Assembly: GCA_031259225.1 (NCBI GenBank)
Contig: JAIRLT010000099.1
Coordinates: 1 to 10,792, forward strand
Direction: 5' to 3'
DNA length: 10,792 nt
Source of the DNA: Prevotellaceae bacterium
GTDB lineage: Bacteria; Bacteroidota; Bacteroidia; Bacteroidales; UBA932
Positions 1 through 5,533 of this stretch are shown piece after piece. A program made the position numbers and the translations under genes. The notes beneath the pieces were generated by a model. That model made no database searches and was not told the origin of the DNA. It saw nothing but the letters and a program-made list of their open reading frames with translations. How positions within the stretch are numbered: position 1 is the stretch's first letter; each line of letters begins with the position of its first letter.

Positions 1-321
1 GTCGCCCGCTGTGAACCCGAGCGATTGCAGGTGGTCAAAGAGTTTCTGCCCGAAACCGGCGTCAATCAACGTTAATTGTCCATACCTGTAAATTAAGAAA
101 GCGTTTACCGCACTTGGTATCATCCCGTCAGGGGCATATTTTTTGAGTATTTCGGGCGTGGCGCCAATCAAGGTACCGGTTTGCACGTTTTGTTGCAGTT
201 CGGGAAGTACGCTTATGCCTACCGGCGTCGAGTGGTAACGGAAGATTTCCTGCGCCTGTTGCGCTATTGCCGGCGTAATAGCAAAGATAGTTGCGAGAAG
301 TAATACACTGGTTTTTTTCAT
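1..321 (-). CDS. Exported MBL-fold metallo-hydrolase, N-terminal part (partial)
   Basis: The gene starts with ATG at 321 and runs off the left edge, so 107 residues are visible with no stop. Residues 1-20 (MKKTSVLLLATIFAITPAIA) form a clear signal peptide, placing the protein in the periplasm or cell envelope. Residues 72-88 (AVNAFLIYRYGQLTLID) followed by AGFG resemble the first strands of the metallo-beta-lactamase fold, where an N-x-FL-I strand precedes a (L)IDxG turn. The HxHxDH zinc-binding motif would lie beyond the edge, so catalytic competence cannot be judged. The substrate is unknown; the family includes lactonases, beta-lactamases and other hydrolases. It is transcribed divergently from the HYC_CC_PP gene across a 94-bp spacer. 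The family call is fairly sure, the function is not. Confidence 0.75.
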   Translation of the reverse strand, partial: MKKTSVLLLATIFAITPAIAQQAQEIFRYHSTPVGISVLPELQQNVQTGTLIGATPEILKKYAPDGMIPSAVNAFLIYRYGQLTLIDAGFGQKLFDHLQSLGFTAGD

Positions 322-363
322 TTGTGTGTGTTTTTTTTAATTATTGTTGTAAAAATGCAGTTG

Positions 364-371
364 CAAATATA
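364..371 (-). promoter_or_regulatory. Bacteroidota -7 box for the MBL-fold gene
   Basis: On the minus strand this reads TATATTTG, a full match to the Bacteroidota -7 consensus TAnnTTTG. It would start transcription near 358, giving a leader of about 37 nt before the ATG at 321. I see no convincing -33 TTTG at the usual distance. Confidence 0.5.
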
Positions 372-377
372 CAATTT

Positions 378-407
378 TTTGTGTATTTAAATTTTTTAGT
401 AATTTTG
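378..407 (+). promoter_or_regulatory. Bacteroidota promoter for the HYC_CC_PP/TonB group
   Basis: TTTG at 378-381 and TAATTTTG at 400-407 match the -33 (TTTG) and -7 (TAnnTTTG) elements, with an 18-bp spacer. Transcription would begin about 5-8 bases after 407, practically at the ATG at 416, so the mRNA would have almost no leader. It overlaps the region of the divergent promoter. Confidence 0.55.
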
Positions 408-415
408 TATCCGCA

Positions 416-895
416 ATGATGAAACATTTTCTCAAATATTTGTTTGCCGGCTCGCTGGTGTTCGCTTATGGGATGAGCACCATCGGGATGGGGAAACATT
501 ATTGCCGGTGCGAGGAAGCGGCGCAAGTAGTGTTGCCGGCTGTTGAGCATCACGCTTGCAAGCAAGACCATCCCCGGCAGGAAGAAGAAACGGCGCATTG
601 TTGCCACGCAACGCAGGAGACCGCTACCGTTCCTTGCGCCGGCGCTTCCGGAACGGAAGATATTACCGGCGGCGCCTGTTGCACGGTGCAAGTCGAACTG
701 CTGCAAATCGACCAGAACCTTCCGGGTTTATCAAAAATTGTTCCCGGCTTTTATTCTTTATTATTATACTCCCCGGCAGCTGCAATTTTTATGGGCAGTG
801 CGCCGGTAGTGGCGGCTGTCGTCCGTACCAATCCGCCGCCGCTCCTTCATGCCGGGCATTCGCTCTTCTCGCGGGTGCAGCAATGGCGTTTATGA
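416..895 (+). CDS. HYC_CC_PP family Cys/His-rich envelope protein
   Basis: A 159-residue protein with an N-terminal hydrophobic segment (residues 5-26) that could be a signal peptide or membrane anchor. It carries the three signatures that name the Bacteroidota HYC_CC_PP family: HYC at 28-30, CC pairs at 62-63 and 88-89, and a PPP stretch at 140-142. In all there are eight cysteines (30, 32, 48, 62, 63, 74, 88, 89) and many histidines (28, 45, 46, 52, 61, 64), as expected of a metal-binding protein; this is inferred from composition. A second hydrophobic stretch lies near residues 108-137. The biochemical function of the family is not known to me. The gene is 81 bp upstream of a TonB-dependent receptor, and an HMA-domain protein follows, which suggests a role in metal handling. 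ATG at 419 is an alternative start one codon later. Confidence 0.78.
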   Translation: MMKHFLKYLFAGSLVFAYGMSTIGMGKHYCRCEEAAQVVLPAVEHHACKQDHPRQEEETAHCCHATQETATVPCAGASGTEDITGGACCTVQVELLQIDQNLPGLSKIVPGFYSLLLYSPAAAIFMGSAPVVAAVVRTNPPPLLHAGHSLFSRVQQWRL

Positions 896-976
896 TGCAA
901 CAGTAAGTTATCCGTTATCGGGCAAATTTTTGTTTGTCCTCATAAACTTATTGTATCATTCAAATGCTATTATATC

Positions 977-3274
977 ATGAATAAAATTTTATTATTATTT
1001 GCAGCTATTATAATCAATCATACGATGGCTGCACAAGACGTCAGGGGAACGGTTTCCGGGCTTTCGCCTTCGGGCGGAAAGGAGCCGCTGGCATACGCGT
1101 CGGTTTATTGGCATCATGCGGCAACCGCCGTAATGACCGACGAAAACGGGCGCTTCGCTATTGCCGCACCGCCGGCATTTCCGGCGCACCTTATCATCTC
1201 TTTCGTGGGCTACGAAAGCGATACGCTCGTGGTCGCCGCTGCGGAAGACTCGTTAGACATCACACTGCGCGAAGGAACGGCGCTCAATGAAATAGTGGTT
1301 ACCGGGCGGCAAGCCGGAAATTATATTTCCAAACTTTCGACCATCAAAACGGAAGTGATTAGCGCTGCCGGGCTGACCAAGATGGCGTGCTGTAACCTCG
1401 CCGAGAGTTTTGAAAATTCTGCCGGCATCACGGTAGGTTACAGCGATGCGGTGAGCGGCGCGCGGCAGATACGCCTGCTCGGACTGTCGGGCAACTATGT
1501 GCAGATGCTGGACGAAAGCCGTCCCGACATGCGCGGTCTCGCCCAGCCATTCGGCTTGAGCTACACGCCCGGGCAGTGGCTGGAAAGCATTCAAATTGCC
1601 AAAGGCGCGGGGTCTATCCTGCAAGGCTACGAAAATATCACGGGACAAATCAACCTCGAATACCGCAAGCCGATAACCCCGCAGCCGTTGTTCCTGAACC
1701 TGTACCTCGACCGGTTCTTGCGCACGGAGGCGAATGTGGCGTCGTCGCTGCAACTGTCGGGAAAGTGGTCAAGCATCCTGCTGGCGCATGCTTCCGTTGA
1801 TCCGGAAAAGTATGACGGCAACCATGACGGCTTTATCGACGAGCCCGTCAAGCGGCAATTGAATTTGGCAAACCGCTGGACGTACCTCGCGGATAACGGC
1901 GCCCAACTGCGCTTCGGCGTGAAAGGACTGTATGAAAAGCGCGAAAGCGGACAAATGGATTTCGACGGCAGCCGCCCGCGCGATACGTCCGCCTATGGCA
2001 GCAATATTGAAAACAAACACTTCAATGCTTACGTGAAACTGGGTATCCCGTTAGGCGCCCTGCAGCCGCCGCGCGAAGATTTGGATGCCGCCCCAGCTAC
2101 CTCGAATATTGCTTTTACCGCCGATTATACGTTCCATGAATTAAATTCTTTCTTCGGGCTGAAGAACTACAACGGGCGCGAAAATACCGCTACTTTCAAT
2201 ACCCTGTTCCAATCGGGTTTCGGCAAGTACCATTCCTATATTGCCGGCGCCAGCTTCCGCTGGGACGATTACCGGGAACTGCTGGAAGATGTTTGGCTGG
2301 ACAACAGCAGGCAACATTATAATGATAATGTTAATTTAGACCGACGGGAAATCACCGGCGGGCTGTTCGGCGAATATACTTTTGCCTACAAGGAAAAACT
2401 GACGCTGGTGGCAGGCTTGCGTGCCGATTATCATTCGCTCTACCGGTGGCTGTTTACGCCCCGCGCTACTTTGAAATACCATTTCTCCGACCGGCTGATA
2501 CTGCGGGCGTCGGGGGGGCGCGGCTTCCGTACGGCAAACGTCATTGCCGACAATATCGGGATGCTGGCTACCGGTCGCAAAATCCAAATCGCCGATGATT
2601 TGCAACAAGAGGAAGCATGGACGTTCGGCGGCAGTTTATCGTGGTATTTCCCCTGGGGATATGACGACGCCTCGATAAGCGTGGATTATTTCCGCACGGA
2701 TTTTACCCATCAGGTGCTTGTGGACGCGGAACGCTATTTGTACGAGCCGCCGCAGGACTATTCCGTGTATTGGGTTTATAACCTGCAAGGGAAGTCGTAT
2801 TCAAATACCTTCCAGGTGGATTTCAGCGTGCAGCCTGCCGAGCGTTTTACGCTTCTGGCGGCGTTCCGTTACACCGATGCGAAGACTGCCTACGCTTACG
2901 ACCGCCTCCGCGAACGCCCGTTGAACGACCGTTTCAAGGCTTTGCTCAACCTGCAATATGCCACGCGCATGAACATTTGGACGTTCGACGTAACCGCGCA
3001 ATTGAACGGCGTCACTCGCCTGCCCGACTTGGAGCGCATACATTCCGGCAACCGTTATTCGCCGGCGTACCCGGTGTTTTTTGCGCAGGTAACGCGCAAG
3101 TTCAAGGGGATTGATGTGTACCTGGGTTGCGAAAATATATTGAATTATATGCAGGATGACCCGGTGCTTTATGCCGGCGACCCTTACAGCCCGCAGTTTA
3201 ATTCGACCGTCATCTGGGCGCCGCTCATGGGACGGCGCATTTATGCCGGCATAAGGTATACATTATATAAATAA
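977..3274 (+). CDS. TonB-dependent outer-membrane receptor
   Basis: A 765-residue TonB-dependent receptor, importing a substrate across the outer membrane with energy from TonB-ExbB-ExbD. A signal peptide covers residues 1-19 (cleavage near MAA/QD). Residues about 21-98 form the carboxypeptidase-D regulatory-like domain usual in Bacteroidota receptors (GRFAI, ISFVGYE). A TonB-box-like LNEIVVTGR stretch is at 103-111, followed by the plug at about 112-232 (RQIRLLGLSGNYVQMLDE at 163-180; ITGQINLEYRKP at its end). The rest is a 22-strand-type barrel ending in an aromatic-rich strand (RYTLYK). Notable are a Cys-Cys pair in the plug (138-139) and a calcium-loop-like DGNHDGFIDE at 280-289. No separate promoter is evident in the 81-bp gap from the HYC_CC_PP gene, so the two are probably co-transcribed. 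No SusD partner is present, which argues against glycan import; together with the HMA protein downstream, a metal or metal-complex substrate is my inference. Confidence 0.93.
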   Translation: MNKILLLFAAIIINHTMAAQDVRGTVSGLSPSGGKEPLAYASVYWHHAATAVMTDENGRFAIAAPPAFPAHLIISFVGYESDTLVVAAAEDSLDITLREGTALNEIVVTGRQAGNYISKLSTIKTEVISAAGLTKMACCNLAESFENSAGITVGYSDAVSGARQIRLLGLSGNYVQMLDESRPDMRGLAQPFGLSYTPGQWLESIQIAKGAGSILQGYENITGQINLEYRKPITPQPLFLNLYLDRFLRTEANVASSLQLSGKWSSILLAHASVDPEKYDGNHDGFIDEPVKRQLNLANRWTYLADNGAQLRFGVKGLYEKRESGQMDFDGSRPRDTSAYGSNIENKHFNAYVKLGIPLGALQPPREDLDAAPATSNIAFTADYTFHELNSFFGLKNYNGRENTATFNTLFQSGFGKYHSYIAGASFRWDDYRELLEDVWLDNSRQHYNDNVNLDRREITGGLFGEYTFAYKEKLTLVAGLRADYHSLYRWLFTPRATLKYHFSDRLILRASGGRGFRTANVIADNIGMLATGRKIQIADDLQQEEAWTFGGSLSWYFPWGYDDASISVDYFRTDFTHQVLVDAERYLYEPPQDYSVYWVYNLQGKSYSNTFQVDFSVQPAERFTLLAAFRYTDAKTAYAYDRLRERPLNDRFKALLNLQYATRMNIWTFDVTAQLNGVTRLPDLERIHSGNRYSPAYPVFFAQVTRKFKGIDVYLGCENILNYMQDDPVLYAGDPYSPQFNSTVIWAPLMGRRIYAGIRYTLYK

Positions 3275-3277
3275 CCA

Positions 3278-3309
3278 CTTCCCCCCAGCCCCCTCTAAGG
3301 AGGGGGAAG
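3278..3309 (+). terminator. GC-rich hairpin after the TonB receptor gene
   Basis: Four bases after the receptor's stop, CTTCCCCC (3278-3285) can pair with GGGGGAAG (3302-3309). An inner alternative is CCCCCTC-TAAG-GAGGGGG, a 7-bp stem with a 4-nt loop. No T-run follows, so it may be an attenuator, an mRNA-stabilising hairpin or a dispersed repeat rather than a true terminator. Its AGCCCCC...CTAA...GGGGGA(A)GC pattern resembles the 23-bp units at 3766-3880. Confidence 0.45.
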
Positions 3310-3321
3310 CGGCGGGGATAC

Positions 3322-3340
3322 ATTTTATAAAATATAATTG
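3322..3340 (+). promoter_or_regulatory. Weak promoter candidate for the HMA-domain gene
   Basis: TATAATTG at 3333-3340 matches TAnnTTTG at all but one position and lies 22 bp before the ATG at 3363. It overlaps the 12-bp palindrome ATTTTATAAAAT (3322-3333), which could be an operator but is simple enough in sequence to be chance. Co-transcription from the receptor gene is the alternative. Confidence 0.25.
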
Positions 3341-3362
3341 AAATCTTTAAATAAGAAAAGTC

Positions 3363-3671
3363 ATGAAAACAATTACCATTATTTTTTGCAGCTTGTTTTT
3401 ATTTGCTGCAGCAGGCTACGGGCAAGCGCCGTCGAAACTAAAAAAGAACGAAGCGGAAGTTACGTTCATCGTAAACATGAGTTGCCACCATTGCAAGAAT
3501 AAAATCGAAAATGCTGTTCCGCATGAGAAAGGCGTGGTCGATATGAAGGTCACCTTGGATACAAAAGAAGTGTGGATTAAATTCGATACCACCAAAACCA
3601 ACAAGGAAAAACTCGTGAAAGCCTTCGAGAAACTCGGCTACACCGCGAGGGAATTAGAAATTAAGAATTAG
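3363..3671 (+). CDS. Exported heavy-metal-associated (HMA) domain protein
   Basis: A 102-residue protein with a signal peptide (about residues 1-20, FAAAGYGQ at the cleavage region) and one HMA domain of the CopZ/Atx1/MerP type (about 32-98). The metal site is the CxxC of NMSCHHCKN, cysteines 41 and 44. The rest follows the fold's pattern: a helix with IENAV, a strand GVVDMKVTLD, a strand EVWIKFD and a helix KLVKAFEKLGYTA. It should bind a soft metal ion such as Cu(I) in the periplasm and pass it to partners. It is 88 bp after the TonB receptor and is probably part of the same metal module. The final codons (ELEIKN, stop) are made from an intergenic heptad repeat that runs on past the stop, so the C-terminal tail is probably not ancestral. 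Confidence 0.88.
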   Translation: MKTITIIFCSLFLFAAAGYGQAPSKLKKNEAEVTFIVNMSCHHCKNKIENAVPHEKGVVDMKVTLDTKEVWIKFDTTKTNKEKLVKAFEKLGYTARELEIKN

Positions 3672-3729
3672 GAATTAAGAATTGGCTGGCGCTTTTTTAG
3701 TGGGCAGTAGGCAGTGAGCAGTAGGCAGT
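3651..3729. repeat. Heptad repeats with half palindrome GCTGGCGC
   Basis: Five 7-bp units (GAATTAG, AAATTAA, GAATTAG, GAATTAA, GAATTGG) fill 3651-3685, and the last merges into GCTGGCGC (3685-3692), the left half plus two bases of the palindrome seen in full at 3947 and 10646. TTTTTT (3693-3698) follows, then four units of another heptad, RRGCAGT (3702-3729). The first units lie inside the HMA gene and supply its stop codon TAG at 3669-3671. Confidence 0.75.
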
Positions 3730-3765
3730 GCTTAACAGTTGTATCCGCCACGTTACATTCGGATG

Positions 3766-3903
3766 CCCCGATAGACTGGAGGGGGAGCCCCCGATAGACT
3801 AAAGGGGGAGCCCCCGATAGACTAAAGGGGGAGCCCCTGATAGGCTGGAGGGGGAGCCCCCGATAGGCTAAAGGTGTCAGCTCCTAACACCCGAAGATGT
3901 CAG
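3766..3903. repeat. Tandem array of six 23-bp units
   Basis: Units start at 3766, 3789, 3812, 3835, 3858 and 3881. The first four read CCCYGATAGRCT followed by RRAGGGGGAGC and differ at only a few positions. The fifth keeps the first half but ends in GGTGTCAG, and the sixth (about 13 of 23 bases alike) ends in ATGTCAG. The GGGGGAGCCCCC at each junction can form a short hairpin. The units are contiguous with no spacers, so this is not a CRISPR. A 23-bp period is not a multiple of three, and no reading frame of note crosses it. The array fills part of the 378-bp gene-free stretch between the HMA and TolC genes. Confidence 0.85.
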
Positions 3904-3911
3904 CGCTTCGC

Positions 3912-3960
3912 GAATGGAGAATGGATAGTGGAGAGTGGAGAATGATGCTGGCGCGCCAGC
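3912..3960. repeat. Five heptads plus palindrome GCTGGCGCGCCAGC
   Basis: Five units (GAATGGA, GAATGGA, TAGTGGA, GAGTGGA, GAATGAT) at 3912-3946 run directly into the perfect 14-bp palindrome at 3947-3960. The same palindrome recurs at 10646-10659 after five heptads of different sequence. To its right, three pyrimidine-rich heptads (TTACGCT, TCACACT, TCACTTT; 3965-3985) run in the opposite sense. Confidence 0.8.
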
Positions 3961-3989
3961 CGATTTACGCTTCACACTTCACTTTTTTT
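3928..3989 (+). terminator. Composite repeat forming a terminator-like stem
   Basis: GTGGAG-A-GTGGAG (3928-3940) pairs with CTTCAC-A-CTTCAC (3970-3982): twelve of thirteen positions pair in RNA, counting two G-U pairs, with one A-A mismatch. The self-complementary GCTGGCGCGCCAGC lies at the tip. Seven T (3983-3989) follow the right arm at once, as in a rho-independent terminator. It would end plus-strand transcription from the metal module just before the TolC promoter. Termination is inferred from structure alone. Confidence 0.5.
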
Positions 3990-3991
3990 CG

Positions 3992-3999
3992 TATCTTTG
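3992..3999 (+). promoter_or_regulatory. -7 box for the TolC-family gene
   Basis: TATCTTTG matches TAnnTTTG fully and lies 50 bp before the ATG at 4050, giving a leader of about 45 nt. No clear -33 TTTG is visible; the T-run of the preceding hairpin occupies that area. Confidence 0.55.
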
Positions 4000-4049
4000 C
4001 AATACCTATTCCGTAGAGGGAATGTGTTATCAAAAATCAACTTACAAAA

Positions 4050-5390
4050 ATGGCAAAAACTACAATTTTCAAATTATTTTCTATTACCCGGCTCCGGCGG
4101 GGTATTGTCCTGCTTGTTTTCCTTGCTGCGCTGCCACTTTGGGGGCAGGCGCCGTTGCCGCTTTACGACTGTATCCGGCAGGCGGTGGAGAGTAATTATT
4201 CCGTCAAGATAGCCCACAACCGACAGGCGATAGCGGAAAATAACGTTACGTACAAACCCTTTTTGCCGGATGTTACAGCGAGCGGCTCGCAAAACCAGTC
4301 GCACAGCAACAGTACGCGCACGCTGGCGGGCAATCCGGAGGAAACAACCATCAACGCCCAAGCCGATAACCTGAATGCCGGCGTATCGCTCAACTGGCGC
4401 CTGTTCGACGGGCTGGCGATGTTTGCCACCTATAACCGGCAAAAAGAAGCGCTGGACGTGAGCGAACAGGAAGTGAAAATGTCGCTCGAAAACCTGATTG
4501 CACAAGTGTGTTATGAATACTATAATATTATTGTGTTGAAAAACCGTTTGAGCGCGGCACAGTATTCGCTGGTGCTGTCACAGGAGCGTTACCAGCAGGC
4601 GATGGAAATGTACATCCTGGGGTCTTCGTCGGGACTGGATTTGCGGCAGGCGAAAATAGACTTGAACGCCGACAGTTCCAAACTGGTTACGCAGGAAGAG
4701 CTCTTGCAAAATGCGTATATCCGCCTGAATACTTTAATGAATATGCCTTTGAATAACGGCGGCTATGTCAATGACAGCATCGTCCTGCTGCCCAAAATGG
4801 ACAAGGAACAACTCTCGGCGCGCACCCTTAATTACAACAGTTCGCTGATAGCCGCCCGCCTCGGCAGGCGTTTGTCTGACCTGGACTTGAAAATAGCAAG
4901 GGCGGCGCGCTACCCAACGGTTGATTTCAATACGGGATATAATTACACATTTGCCGATACGCCCTCGGCGGCGATTACCTATAACCGTTCCAACGGGTTC
5001 AACTGGGGTTTTTCCGTGTCGTGGACGCTGTTCAGCGGTTTCGACATCCACCGCCGGATAAAGAATGCCCAATTAGAAGTCAAAGGCAGCGAACTGAATT
5101 ACCGGCAAATCGAAAACAGCGTGATGAGCGAACTGGCGTTGCTTTACAATACCTACGAGAGCAACCTGCTGATGATAAATTTTGAAATCGAAAGCGTCGA
5201 AACGGCTTTCCAGACGCTGGATGCCGCCATGTCGCGCTACAAGGTGGGCAACCTGTCGGGAATAGAATTCCGGGAATATCAGAAAAATTATTTGGAAGCA
5301 GTCGATCGCAAATTCAATGCTATGTACCAGGCAAAACTCTCCGAAATAAACCTCCGCATCTTAGGCGGCGAGCTGGTGATGGCAGAATAG
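4050..5390 (+). CDS. TolC-family outer-membrane efflux protein
   Basis: A 446-residue TolC-like protein that would form a trimeric outer-membrane channel and periplasmic tunnel for efflux or secretion. Residues 1-33 form a long signal peptide with basic residues at 9-17 (KLFSITRLRR) and cleavage near WGQA. The two sequence-similar halves typical of the family are visible: LPLYDCIRQAVESNYSV and FLPDVTASGS then LNWRLFDGL (115-122) in the first, and RAARYPTVDFNTGYNY then VSWTLFSGFDIHRRI in the second. The length is normal for the family. No membrane-fusion protein or RND/ABC pump gene is adjacent, so it is an orphan here and its inner-membrane partner must lie elsewhere. A link to the upstream metal genes is possible, but they are separated by about 380 bp of repeats and it has its own promoter. 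Confidence 0.92.
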   Translation: MAKTTIFKLFSITRLRRGIVLLVFLAALPLWGQAPLPLYDCIRQAVESNYSVKIAHNRQAIAENNVTYKPFLPDVTASGSQNQSHSNSTRTLAGNPEETTINAQADNLNAGVSLNWRLFDGLAMFATYNRQKEALDVSEQEVKMSLENLIAQVCYEYYNIIVLKNRLSAAQYSLVLSQERYQQAMEMYILGSSSGLDLRQAKIDLNADSSKLVTQEELLQNAYIRLNTLMNMPLNNGGYVNDSIVLLPKMDKEQLSARTLNYNSSLIAARLGRRLSDLDLKIARAARYPTVDFNTGYNYTFADTPSAAITYNRSNGFNWGFSVSWTLFSGFDIHRRIKNAQLEVKGSELNYRQIENSVMSELALLYNTYESNLLMINFEIESVETAFQTLDAAMSRYKVGNLSGIEFREYQKNYLEAVDRKFNAMYQAKLSEINLRILGGELVMAE

Positions 5391-5400
5391 GTGTGGTGTC

Positions 5401-5474
5401 ATAAATTCAATGAACAACGAACAATAAATAATGAACAATTAGGCTGACGCCGGCGTATCCCGTGTTGAATTTAT
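5401..5474. repeat. Heptad repeats with palindrome, bounded by 10-bp inverted repeats
   Basis: ATAAATTCAA (5401-5410) and TTGAATTTAT (5465-5474) are perfect inverted repeats. Between them lie heptads ATTCAAT, GAACAAC, GAACAAT, AAATAAT and GAACAAT (5405-5439), followed by TAGGCTGACGCC, which overlaps the 10-bp palindrome ACGCCGGCGT (5447-5456). The layout matches the copies near 3651, 3912 and 10612, but both heptads and palindrome differ in sequence. Confidence 0.65.
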
Positions 5475-5477
5475 CAA

Positions 5478-5509
5478 GTTGTATATAGCCGCCAAAATAA
5501 TTACCTTTG
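5478..5509 (+). promoter_or_regulatory. Promoter for the RecD-like helicase gene
   Basis: TACCTTTG at 5502-5509 matches TAnnTTTG, and GTTG at 5478-5481 fits the -33 element (TTTG) at three of four bases with a 20-bp spacer. Transcription should start near 5515, so the in-frame TTG at 5507, which lies inside the -7 box, cannot be the translation start. Confidence 0.6.
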
Positions 5510-5533
5510 CACTTACTTTTAGATCTTACAAAA

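Noticed and set aside
341..706. 121-codon open frame opposite the HYC_CC_PP gene
   Set aside because: It overlaps both promoter boxes and the motif-bearing gene on the other strand; no domain is seen.
1253..1753. 166-codon open frame opposite the TonB receptor
   Set aside because: It lies wholly antisense to the receptor's plug and early barrel region and its translation has no recognisable motifs.
3766..3903. Possible CRISPR array
   Set aside because: The 23-bp units are contiguous with no unique spacers, and no cas genes are nearby.
3935..4195. Short frames across the repeat region before the TolC gene
   Set aside because: They cross the palindrome, the T-run and the TolC promoter and then run out of frame into TolC; nothing suggests a real protein.
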